Translations under genes and position numbers: made by a program
Shown here: in pieces, positions 1-5,698 of the stretch
How the letters are laid out: every line of letters begins with the position of its first letter
Numbering within the stretch: the stretch's first letter is position 1
Origin: SAR202 cluster bacterium
GTDB taxonomy: Bacteria > Chloroflexota > Dehalococcoidia > SAR202 > CAJWER01
Direction: 5' to 3'
DNA: 5,956 nucleotides
Assembly: GCA_030740335.1 (NCBI GenBank)
Contig: JASLXL010000215.1
Location: 1 to 5,956 of the forward strand
The notes under the pieces: generated by a model
Seen by the model: only the letters and a program-made list of their open reading frames with translations
Database searches by the model: none
Told to the model about the DNA's origin: nothing

Positions 1-258
1 CTCAAGAGACTTGCTCATCTGGATTACCTAACGGAGAGTCTGTCATTGACCATCGGTCAGATAGCCATCAAGTTCTGCCTGGCAGCCCCGAAGATCGTAT
101 CTGTGCTGCCAAACATCACAAATATGAAACAGCTACAAGAGTTTGTCGCGGCACCTGAGTCGGAAGACATCCCCCAGGATCTCCTGGATCGAGCCTTTGA
201 GCTCCAAGACGAGAATTTCTACCCGGAGCCCGTTGAGGAGGCGTCGTCGGTCGAGTAG
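1..258 (+). CDS. Aldo/keto reductase, C-terminal part (5' end outside window)
   Basis: The frame is open from base 1 and ends at TAG 256-258, so only the last 85 residues are visible. The segment TIGQIAIKFCLAAPKIVSVLP followed by ITNMKQLQEFVAA matches the final helix-strand-helix of aldo/keto reductases. In that family a helix with an A-x-x-F/W-x-L pattern leads to a strand ending in IPG or similar, then an N-x-x-Q-L-x-E stretch that helps hold the NADP(H) cofactor. These enzymes reduce aldehydes or ketones with NADPH in the cytoplasm. The catalytic Asp-Tyr-Lys-His tetrad lies upstream of the window, so activity and substrate cannot be judged. The tail is short and acidic (PVEEASSVE). A TTG at 46 could be taken as a start, but the in-frame coding upstream of it makes a gene running in from the left far more likely. 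The gene converges on the EVE gene, with 14 bases between the two stops and no visible terminator. Confidence 0.85.
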   Translation, partial: LKRLAHLDYLTESLSLTIGQIAIKFCLAAPKIVSVLPNITNMKQLQEFVAAPESEDIPQDLLDRAFELQDENFYPEPVEEASSVE

Positions 259-272
259 ACGGCAGAGCAGGA

Positions 273-1316
273 CTACTCTGAGATGTCGCCTTCGTCGTCT
301 GGGTTGGTCGTGGGCTTATAGCCTGGGATCGGGGTCTCGCCGTCAGGCTGAAGTTCCGACACCTGCTCTACGGGTGGGCCATCATCCGTGATCATGTCCG
401 TATGGGTGTCAATCTCTGCGACTGGACCATCGATCTCCGCGTCGGCATTCGAAGCCTGCTCAGAAACCTGGACAGCTTCGTTCCTATCAGGCCGGAAGTC
501 ACTATCGATAGCGCGACTCTGCTCGCTGGCGTCTAGTTGCGGCTCGTGCTCTGTTACGAAGTTACCGATGTCCGATTCGGGGCTTGACACTTGATCAGGG
601 ACCGAGGTATCTGCCTCAGCGTCAAGACGAGGTTCGTGCTTCGCAACCTGTGCGCCCACAGTCGATCCTTGGCGCTCTTCGTGCCCTTCTTGCGGCTTTT
701 CGGCACCCTCAACAGATGCAGATGGTTGCTGTTCTGCCGGGGTGTCTGCATTCACTTCGGAGGGCGGCTGGTACATTAGTGTTGGGCCGTCGCCGTCCAC
801 ATGAAAATCGCGACGCCTACCACGGGCACCAATCTGCGGCTGGCGCCTCTTTTGTCGCTTGTTCTTCCACTTCGGGTGCACCCGTTTCATCTCGCCTTCA
901 ATCAGGCGAAAATCTCGTTGAGGCAGCAGGTGCAGTGTGTCCACGAAGGCTTCCGGCCAGCGCTCCGGCGTCCAACGCTTCAGGTACTCGAGTCTCGGGG
1001 CCAGAAACAGCGCGTCAATGTAGTCCTTCTCATCTAGGACCAGGGCTGGCTTCAGTTTGACCCGGTACGGGTACTCTTCACCGCTGCCATTTGTCTGCCA
1101 GACGGGCGTGGGATCCTCGAAGTATGTGGAGATTACGGTCGCGATGGCCGACCACTTCCGCGTCCCCGACACGTAATACAGGAGGCTGTCCTGCGGCTCC
1201 ATCCTCTGGGCCCGCCGACGTTGGCTGAACCTGAGGCCGTGGAGCGTGAATCCCATCTGTCTGCTTATCTCGAAGTCTTCGGTAGTCTGGACCACCATCC
1301 AGTAGTTTCTTGCCAT
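273..1316 (-). CDS. EVE (PUA-like) domain protein with long acidic C-terminal tail
   Basis: The protein has 347 residues. Residues 1-145 resemble an EVE domain: the opening ARNYWMVVQ (canonical NYW), then a PQDSLLYYVSG strand near 41-51 corresponding to the family's 'GD-x-h-h-h-Y' region, then YFEDPTPVW (65-73) and YPYRVKLKP (82-90). EVE domains are PUA-fold modules that bind modified bases in DNA or RNA, and some occur with modification-dependent restriction systems. No nuclease or helicase motif is visible here. Residues 144-170 form a basic hinge (KRQKRR, GRRR). Residues 171-347 are low-complexity, rich in Glu, Asp, Gln, Pro and Ser, and contain an imperfect repeat (KHEPRLDA at 226-233, EHEPQLDA at 257-264). 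The tail is probably disordered. The ATG at 1316 is chosen because the conserved NYW begins three residues later. The ribosome binding site is weak. The base-binding role is inferred from the family only. Confidence 0.85.
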   Translation of the reverse strand: MARNYWMVVQTTEDFEISRQMGFTLHGLRFSQRRRAQRMEPQDSLLYYVSGTRKWSAIATVISTYFEDPTPVWQTNGSGEEYPYRVKLKPALVLDEKDYIDALFLAPRLEYLKRWTPERWPEAFVDTLHLLPQRDFRLIEGEMKRVHPKWKNKRQKRRQPQIGARGRRRDFHVDGDGPTLMYQPPSEVNADTPAEQQPSASVEGAEKPQEGHEERQGSTVGAQVAKHEPRLDAEADTSVPDQVSSPESDIGNFVTEHEPQLDASEQSRAIDSDFRPDRNEAVQVSEQASNADAEIDGPVAEIDTHTDMITDDGPPVEQVSELQPDGETPIPGYKPTTNPDDEGDISE

Positions 1317-1353
1317 GCTGCCGATCTCTGATATTCGTTGTGTGCGTTATCCC

Positions 1354-1383
1354 ATTCTACCACCCCGGCAATTGGCAGGTCAC
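1354..1383 (-). promoter_or_regulatory. Candidate promoter for the EVE gene
   Basis: On the minus strand, GTGACC (1383-1378, 4/6 to the -35 consensus) is followed after 18 bases by TAGAAT (1359-1354, 5/6 to the -10 consensus). Transcription would start near 1347, giving a leader of about 30 bases. The -35 match is only moderate. Confidence 0.35.
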
Positions 1384-1501
1384 GGCGTTGCGTTTCTCGA
1401 AGGTAGAGGTTGTTCGACTACGGGCAGGTCGGAAGTGTTCCTCTCGGTGAATGGCAGGTGCTCATAGCACGGTCGAAACAAGCCAAAAACAGTCAGATGT
1501 T

Positions 1502-1522
1502 CAGGGTTCAATGTGAACCTTG
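1502..1522. repeat. Inverted repeat, possible operator
   Basis: GGTTCA (1505-1510) and TGAACC (1514-1519) are exact reverse complements around a 3-base centre. The arms extend to 1502 and 1522 with one G-T pair, giving nine pairs. There is no T-run directly after it on either strand, so a terminator is unlikely. It lies 32 bases upstream of the candidate -35 of the lipoprotein gene and could be a protein-binding site. Confidence 0.4.
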
Positions 1523-1553
1523 TGGTAGCAAAAAATCAGCAATAGATGTCTTG

Positions 1554-1584
1554 TTGAACTGTGATGTGGAATTATGCATATAAC
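1554..1584 (+). promoter_or_regulatory. Candidate promoter for the lipoprotein pseudogene
   Basis: TTGAAC (1554-1559, 4/6 to the -35 consensus with the TTGA core kept) is followed after 19 bases by TATAAC (1579-1584, 5/6 to the -10 consensus). The spacer is longer than ideal. The short palindrome GCATA-N4-TATGC (1576-1589) covers the -10, which could allow repression. Transcription would start near 1591, about 59 bases before the ATG at 1650. Confidence 0.35.
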
Positions 1585-1649
1585 TATGCCAATTCTAGGG
1601 AGCCAGATTAGTGCAATGATAAATAGGAAGAACGGTGTTAAAAGTGAAG

Positions 1650-2164
1650 ATGAACTTCCTTAATATCCAACCCCCCCTAGGTCCTCGTTGATTCTGATTT
1701 GCACCCTCGCTGTCTTTGCCGTCGCGGTCGCCGCCTGTGGAATTAGCGGCGGGGTACTGGGGCCTGTTACAGGTACGACAACAGAAAAAATCTCTTCAAC
1801 CATGACTTGCGACGAATCTGAAACCGTTCGCGAACAGCCACCCAATGCTGCTGATCCTTTCGGTCCAGGGCCCTGGTACGTCAGCGTAGATCGCAATATT
1901 TGGATGGAGTGGGTTAGTATACCGCCATGAGTTAGGGTCAGAATAAGAAGGTGATGTGGGTCAAACCCCCTGGCAGAGCTCTTATCATATCCGGCCGCCG
2001 TCTCGATGCTGATGCCGAGCCAATGATTGCGGAGCAGCCAGGCGATTACTCTTCTTTTGGATATGATTCTACCAATCTCTTTTTCCCCTCCGGAGGCTGC
2101 TGGGACATCAAAAGGAAGGTTGGGGGTTGCCAGTATCACGTTTGTGACGGGGGTGCGCGGCTAA
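1650..2164 (+). pseudogene. Small secreted lipoprotein gene, broken by frame changes
   Basis: Four pieces in changing frames read as one protein of about 170 residues. From ATG 1650 the frame gives MNFLNIQPP and stops at 1689. After a one-base shift in the seven-C tract (1671-1677) it gives a hydrophobic signal segment, SLILICTLAVFAVAVAAC, with a VAAC lipobox, then PFGPGPWYVSVDRNIW, ending at TGA 1928. From 1936, in a different frame, it gives GQNKKVMWVKPPG, SGRRLDADA and NLFFPSGGCWDI. After another shift in the five-G tract (2122-2126) it gives VASITFVTGVRG and stops at TAA 2162-2164. From memory, the pattern WY-x-D-x-x-IW ... NKV-x-W-x-(K/R)-P-x-G ... GRRLD ... FP-x-x-GCW-(E/D) ... ITFVT recurs in small exported proteins of unknown function, many of them chloroflexotal. 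A precursor would be lipidated at the Cys and anchored outside the membrane. Sequence errors could explain the C7 and G5 shifts, but not easily the stop plus shift at 1928-1935. Confidence 0.7.
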
Positions 2165-2175
2165 CCACGGAGAGG

Positions 2176-3600
2176 CTACAGGTCTAGCTCGCGAATCTCC
2201 GCGTCCAGCGCCATAAGAGAGCCCGCCGCCTTGTCTAGCGACTCGCGGTACTCTGCCCCAGGGTCCGAATCGGCCACGATGCCCCCTCCTACCTGGACGT
2301 AGGCTCGCTCGTCGGCCACCAGGATGTTACGAATCGGGATTGACATCAGCATTGACCCTTCGAATCCGATGTAGCCGATTGCGCCACAGTAGATGCTGCG
2401 TTGCACCGGTTCGATCTCGTTGATGATCTCCATGGCTCTGATCTTCGGTGCACCCGTCACCGACCCCCCCGGGAAACACGCTTCCAGGACCTCCACAGGC
2501 CCAACGCCGGCCCGTGTTCTCCCTGTCACGGTCGATACCATTTGGTAGACGGTCGGATACTCCTCGATGGCGAACAACTCCGGCACAGCAATACTGCCGG
2601 GGACGCAGACCCTGCCCAGATCGCTCCGCATCAGGTCCACGATCATGATGTTTTCGGCGCTATCCTTCTCGCTGGCAAGCAACTCCGACGCCACCTTTCG
2701 GTTCTCGCTGGCGCTAACGCTCCGCGGGCGGGTTCCCTTCATCGGGCGCGTGCGCAGCAGGCCGTCTTCCAGCTTCAAGAACTCCTCGGGCGACGCGCTC
2801 AATACCGAGACCTCGGGGAAGCCCAGGAACGCCGAGAAGGGCGAAGGGTTTACGTGGCGCAGCCGCCGGTACAGTTGCCACGGATCGCCGGTGATATTGG
2901 CCTCGAACCGCTGCGAGATGTTTACCTGGTACACGTCTCCCGACGCGATGTAGTCCTTCACGGTCCGGACCGCTCGAACGTAGGCGTCCTTTGTGAAATT
3001 GGACGCCACCCGCGAGGCGATCACGGCAGGTCCGGACGTGGATGCTGTTGCGGGCGGCTTGTGTACGCGATCCTCGATCCAGTCCAGCCTACCTCGCGCC
3101 CCGGCCTCGCCGCCGTCATGGAGGCCCGTGGCGATGGCCCAGGTCTTGTCGGTGATATCGTCCCGGGCGACGACCCAGTCGTAAAACGCGATGTTCAACT
3201 CGGGCAGGTTGAGGTTATCCTCAGCAGCGCTGGGCAACAATTCCAGGTGGTGGGCCAGTTCGTACGCCAGGTACCCGATGACGCCTCCCTGGAATGGCGG
3301 TAGTTCTGGGACAGGTGCTGTTTTGTAAAGGCCTAGCAGGTCACGTAGCACGTCGAATGGGCTGCCCTCGACGACTGAAATCTCGCCGCGCTTCTCGACC
3401 CAAACCCGCTGGCCCTTGGAGCGGATGACCATGAACGGGTCGGCGGCCAGATATGAGTAGCGGGCCGGTGTGTTGCCGGACTGAGGGCTGTCTAGAAGTA
3501 CGGGGTATGGCAGGTTGAGGAACGCGGCGAAAATACCGGGCATGTCCAATAAAGTGGAGATCAGCCTGTACTGTGGCGTGTGCACGCTTGCGGCCCTCAT
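2176..3600 (-). CDS. pabB: Aminodeoxychorismate synthase component I
   Basis: This 474-residue protein converts chorismate plus ammonia (from the PabA glutaminase) to 4-amino-4-deoxychorismate, the first step toward p-aminobenzoate and folate. It shows the chorismate-binding family layout: an N-terminal domain with LLDS at 35-38 (the LLES-like tryptophan-site motif) and GGVIGYLAYEL at 105-115, then a catalytic domain with YQVNISQRF (224-232), RTRPMKGTRPR (283-293), GGSVTGAPKIRAMEII (378-393), YCGAIGYI (404-411) and GGGIVADSDPGAEY (438-451). Lys288 in PMKGTRPR decides the call: PabB enzymes carry the catalytic Lys there, whereas anthranilate synthase (TrpE) usually has Ala (PIAGTRPRG). The length is normal for PabB, and no PabC lyase domain is fused. 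The ATG at 3600 lies five bases after the rhodanese stop, implying co-transcription or coupling, but no clear ribosome binding site precedes it. pabA and pabC are not in the window. Confidence 0.92.
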   Translation of the reverse strand: MRAASVHTPQYRLISTLLDMPGIFAAFLNLPYPVLLDSPQSGNTPARYSYLAADPFMVIRSKGQRVWVEKRGEISVVEGSPFDVLRDLLGLYKTAPVPELPPFQGGVIGYLAYELAHHLELLPSAAEDNLNLPELNIAFYDWVVARDDITDKTWAIATGLHDGGEAGARGRLDWIEDRVHKPPATASTSGPAVIASRVASNFTKDAYVRAVRTVKDYIASGDVYQVNISQRFEANITGDPWQLYRRLRHVNPSPFSAFLGFPEVSVLSASPEEFLKLEDGLLRTRPMKGTRPRSVSASENRKVASELLASEKDSAENIMIVDLMRSDLGRVCVPGSIAVPELFAIEEYPTVYQMVSTVTGRTRAGVGPVEVLEACFPGGSVTGAPKIRAMEIINEIEPVQRSIYCGAIGYIGFEGSMLMSIPIRNILVADERAYVQVGGGIVADSDPGAEYRESLDKAAGSLMALDAEIRELDL

Positions 3601-3605
3601 TTTCG

Positions 3606-3982
3606 TCAGGCGGCAGCCGATATCGGCTCGACTGGGAAGAGATCACGCCATGCGTCGAAGCCACAGTCCAGGGCTACCGCCTCGACGCCGAGTTGTTTCA
3701 TGTATTGCGCCGCACGGGCGCTGGTTGCCTCGTTGCTTTAGGTGCAGTAAGCGACCACCAGCCGGCTGATGGGTTCGTTGGCGGTCCACTCGGTGACGTA
3801 ATCGGCAGCACCCGCACAAAGTGAGGTATCTGGGCGCCATCAGCGTCGTAGCTCGACCGCGACCGTACGTCCAGCACAATTGGTGGGGTCGGGCCGCGCA
3901 GCAGCTCGTTCAGACCGGAGGCGAGCGAGGTCACGATCAGGATGATTGCAATTAGCCCGAAGGCAAGCACGAAACCGGGCAC
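3606..3982 (-). pseudogene. Membrane-anchored rhodanese-like gene, broken
   Basis: GTG 3982 has a good ribosome site (AGGAG at 3993-3989, six bases away). It opens PGFVLAFGLIAIILIVTSLA, a single membrane helix, followed by PPIVLDVRSRSSYDADGAQIP, a standard rhodanese start (hhDVR ... Y ... GxIP). After VRVLP a base is missing at 3804-3805. In the next frame the fold resumes as DYVTEWTANEPISRLVVAYCT, then TAA (minus strand, plus 3738-3740), then SNEATSARAAQYMKQLGVEA, then GGF-like CGFDAWRDLFPVEP, ending at TGA 3608-3606. In relatives the active-site segment reads YCTCPNEATSARAA or similar, so the catalytic Cys is still encoded and the stop falls on the second Cys or its equivalent. Rhodaneses move sulfane sulfur through that Cys. 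As it stands, the gene can make only an N-terminal fragment. It is about 125 codons long and immediately precedes pabB. Confidence 0.75.
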
Positions 3983-4394
3983 AGATCACTCCTATATAAG
4001 TATGCGGACACAACCAGACCGAAGGACTCAATCCCCTCTTGCCAGAAGGGCAACCGCAGCTAGGCCACAAGTTTACCAGAGTGCTGGTGCTGCGCACACT
4101 GAGGGGGTGTGGTGAGGCATGCACGGGGAGGTGCTGGACTGTGGCGGGGGATGACCGATGGATTGAGGTTCTTGGGTGGGTGGGATATACCGAGAGCGTA
4201 GGGGCGCACGGTGTGCGCTCGTTGTCGTGGAGACGAGGCACTGTCGGTTAGCATATCGAGTCGGGGACCAGAGGTGGGCGCATGCGATGAGCCCCCCAGG
4301 AAATAATCTTTACGGTGTAGGGTGGGATGGGGTCCTTATTTCATTCCGGACTTCACTTAAACACAAGTTGAACCGAAATTCTCTCCCTTATACC
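3983..4394. other. Intergenic region between divergent rhodanese/pabB and SOS operons
   Basis: I could recognise no gene here, and the open frames look like chance. The middle part (about 4100-4205) is strongly G-rich on the plus strand, including GGGTGGGTGGG at 4174-4184. Small inverted repeats occur: TTGCC-N5-GGCAA at 4039-4053, GCGCAC-GGT-GTGCGC at 4204-4218 and CGCATGCG at 4279-4286. None is followed by a T-run. No clear promoter for the minus-strand rhodanese gene is visible apart from a TATA-rich stretch beside its ribosome site. The right end becomes AT-rich and runs into the SOS promoter. Confidence 0.5.
4204..4218. repeat. Perfect GC-rich inverted repeat
   Basis: GCGCAC (4204-4209) and GTGCGC (4213-4218) are exact reverse complements around GGT. 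There is no T-run on either side, so it is not a standard intrinsic terminator. Its function is unknown. Confidence 0.4.
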
Positions 4395-4423
4395 TTGAAA
4401 AAAGAACATTAGTTCTGTATCAT
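4395..4423 (+). promoter_or_regulatory. SOS promoter (-35/-10) of the mutagenesis operon
   Basis: TTGAAA (4395-4400, 5/6 to TTGACA) and TATCAT (4418-4423, 5/6 to TATAAT) are separated by the ideal 17 bases. Transcription would begin near 4430, about 87 bases upstream of the ATG at 4517. The spacer holds a LexA-type palindrome, so a bound repressor would directly block RNA polymerase. This is the strongest promoter candidate in the window, and its location upstream of a Y-family polymerase-like gene fits. Confidence 0.7.
4403..4416. promoter_or_regulatory. LexA operator (Gram-positive type, GAAC-N4-GTTC)
   Basis: AGAAC-ATTA-GTTCT is a symmetric site with the GAAC-N4-GTTC core at 4404-4415. 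This core is the LexA (DinR) box of Firmicutes and Actinobacteria, and I recall it being reported for Dehalococcoides among the Chloroflexota. It differs from the enterobacterial CTG-N10-CAG box. It sits between the -35 and -10 of the promoter driving the ImuB-like gene. The central ATTA departs from the preferred RNRY at its last two bases. No lexA gene is in the window. Confidence 0.65.
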
Positions 4424-4448
4424 GGGAGGCCACCAAGGAGAACACAGA

Positions 4449-4505
4449 GTGTCCAGGGAACAGGAACAACAACGCTCCTACTGCACCCTACGATCTCCGA
4501 GGTGA
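4449..4505 (+). CDS. Possible leader ORF of 18 codons before the polymerase gene
   Basis: AAGGAG at 4435-4440 stands eight bases before GTG 4449, better ribosome-site spacing than that of the downstream gene. The frame gives MSREQEQQRSYCTLRSPR and stops at TGA 4503-4505. The stop overlaps the GAGGTG that probably serves the polymerase gene, and overlaps by GTGA an alternative polymerase start at 4502. This could be a translated leader that couples expression, or chance. The same frame extends back to ATG 4422, but that ATG overlaps the -10 box and would not be transcribed. There is no homology argument for a function. Confidence 0.3.
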   Translation: MSREQEQQRSYCTLRSPR

Positions 4506-4516
4506 CACACAAAACA

Positions 4517-5698
4517 ATGAAAATCGCCTGCGTACTCATAACCCATCTGCCGATGAAGGCCGAACTGAGACGACGCACAGACCTGCGTGGGAGGCCGGTC
4601 CTCGTGACCGAGAGCGTCGGCTCGAAACAGATTGTGCTCGATGCCTCTCCCGAGGCCGTTGGGGCCATAGTGGGCATGCCCTTGCAGGAGGCCATTTCCC
4701 GATGCAAGGGCGCTGCTCTACTCCAGGCAGACCTGCCCTACTACCACGGCGTTTTCGACCGGGTCACCGACTCCCTAGGACAGAGGAGCCCCCGGATAGA
4801 GAAGGCCGAACTGGGCTGCGTCTTCGTCGGCCTGGATGGGCTGGAGGCCATGTACGGGGGTGCAACCCGGCTGATAACCACCCTCGCCCAGGCGATCCCT
4901 CACAGTCTCGGCCCGCGCATTGGAGTGGGGGAGGGGAAGTTCCCGGCCTACATAGCGGCGGTGGCGAGCGGTGCGGGCCGTGCCACGAGGGTGCCGACAG
5001 ACGTGTCAGGGTTCCTGAAGGATTTTTCCGTAGACCTGCTGCCCATCTCTTGGAACAAGAAGGAACGTCTACACGGTTTCGGGTTGCACACGATAGGCAG
5101 TCTGGCGGTGCTGTCAGTCGGCTCCGTACAGGCCCAGCTAGGCACCGAGGGAAAGCTGGCGTGGGAGCTTGCCCATGGCGTGGACCGCAGCCAACTGGTG
5201 CCTCGTAGCCGCGAGGAATCGGTGAGCGAATTCCTGATCTTCCCGTCGCCGGCCACGAGCATTCAGGCCATCGTACCGGCTATCGAGATACTGCTGGGCA
5301 GGGCCTTTGCCCGGCCTGTGCTGAGGGGCAGGCACATCCGCATGGCGTACATGCAGGGCGGCGTCCTGAACAGGTCACCCTGGACGAAGCGTTTCACTTT
5401 TAAGGACGCCATCAACAACAAGGTGAGGGCGCTTTCGGCCCTCAGGGCATCCCTGGAGACGGTGGAGATGCCCGGAGCCCTGGAGGACATGAGGTTGACA
5501 CTGTCCGGCATCACGGGCGACTCGGGCGTTCAAGCCAGCCTCTTTTCCGATATGCGCAGGCAGGAGCAGCTAAGGGAGACGATGCGACAGCTCAAGGCAC
5601 GCCTGGGCACGAGGCCGCCAATCTATCTGGTCAGGGATGTGGAGCCATGGTCAAGAATACCGGAAAGGCGCCAGGCGCTGGTGCAATACGACCCCTAA
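4517..5698 (+). CDS. ImuB-like Y-family DNA polymerase protein, probably non-catalytic
   Basis: The protein has 393 residues from ATG 4517. The opening KIACVLITHLPMKAELRRR with DLRGRPVLV (22-30) is the ImuB version of the Y-family palm start. Active DinB/Pol IV enzymes have a D-x-D-x-F-F motif there, but this protein has no acidic residue at that position. GMPLQEAISRCKGA (53-66) matches the Y-family finger region, VFVGLDGLEAMYGG (102-115) stands where SIDEAYLDxTG is expected, 170-222 looks like the HhH thumb, and about 233-340 is the little finger. ImuB proteins act in damage-induced mutagenesis, linking the error-prone polymerase DnaE2 to the sliding clamp. The gene ends PWSRIPERRQALVQYDP. 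An in-frame GTG at 4502 would add five residues and overlap the leader stop. ATG is preferred because GAGGTG (4499-4504) precedes it, although the 12-base spacing is long. A LexA box lies upstream. No imuA is visible. Confidence 0.83.
   Translation: MKIACVLITHLPMKAELRRRTDLRGRPVLVTESVGSKQIVLDASPEAVGAIVGMPLQEAISRCKGAALLQADLPYYHGVFDRVTDSLGQRSPRIEKAELGCVFVGLDGLEAMYGGATRLITTLAQAIPHSLGPRIGVGEGKFPAYIAAVASGAGRATRVPTDVSGFLKDFSVDLLPISWNKKERLHGFGLHTIGSLAVLSVGSVQAQLGTEGKLAWELAHGVDRSQLVPRSREESVSEFLIFPSPATSIQAIVPAIEILLGRAFARPVLRGRHIRMAYMQGGVLNRSPWTKRFTFKDAINNKVRALSALRASLETVEMPGALEDMRLTLSGITGDSGVQASLFSDMRRQEQLRETMRQLKARLGTRPPIYLVRDVEPWSRIPERRQALVQYDP

Larger units (their letters stand above)
1317..1649. other. 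Intergenic region between divergent EVE and lipoprotein genes
   Basis: No convincing coding frame is visible. The half nearest the EVE gene is GC-balanced and holds its candidate promoter. The half nearest the lipoprotein pseudogene is AT-rich. Inverted repeats are present: GTGCT-CAT-AGCAC at 1458-1470, the stronger GGTTCA-ATG-TGAACC at 1505-1519, and GCATA-TAAC-TATGC at 1576-1589. GGCAGGT occurs three times between 1374 and 1459. The arrangement fits a shared control region for two divergent genes, but no regulator can be named. Confidence 0.5.

Noticed and set aside
259..272. Terminator between the two convergent stops
   Set aside because: Only 14 bases separate the stops, and neither strand shows a hairpin with a T-run.
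584..1060. 158-codon plus-strand frame opposite the EVE gene
   Set aside because: It is antisense to the conserved EVE domain and its acidic tail, and its product has no recognisable motif.
1506..1518. A second LexA-like site (GTTC...GAAC)
   Set aside because: The half-sites are in the reverse order and five bases apart, so it does not match GAAC-N4-GTTC.
1660..2139. 159-codon open frame on the minus strand
   Set aside because: It is antisense to the broken lipoprotein gene, whose plus-strand pieces carry coherent motifs. The minus product shows no recognisable fold.
2401..3303. 300-codon open frame on the plus strand
   Set aside because: It lies wholly antisense to pabB, which has clear catalytic motifs. 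Its Arg/His-rich composition is typical of a shadow frame in GC-rich DNA.
3738..3740. Stop codon beside the rhodanese active site as a possible recoded (selenocysteine) codon
   Set aside because: It is TAA, not TGA, and there is a separate frameshift upstream, so decay is the simpler explanation.
4087..4097. The 11-mer GTGCTGCGCAC, found again at 5930-5940
   Set aside because: The element is short, partly self-complementary and present only twice in unrelated contexts. Flanking similarity is minimal, so it is probably chance.
3840..4241. 133-codon minus-strand frame spanning the rhodanese start and the intergenic region
   Set aside because: The Pro/Ser/His-rich product has no family features, and the rhodanese frame explains the overlap.
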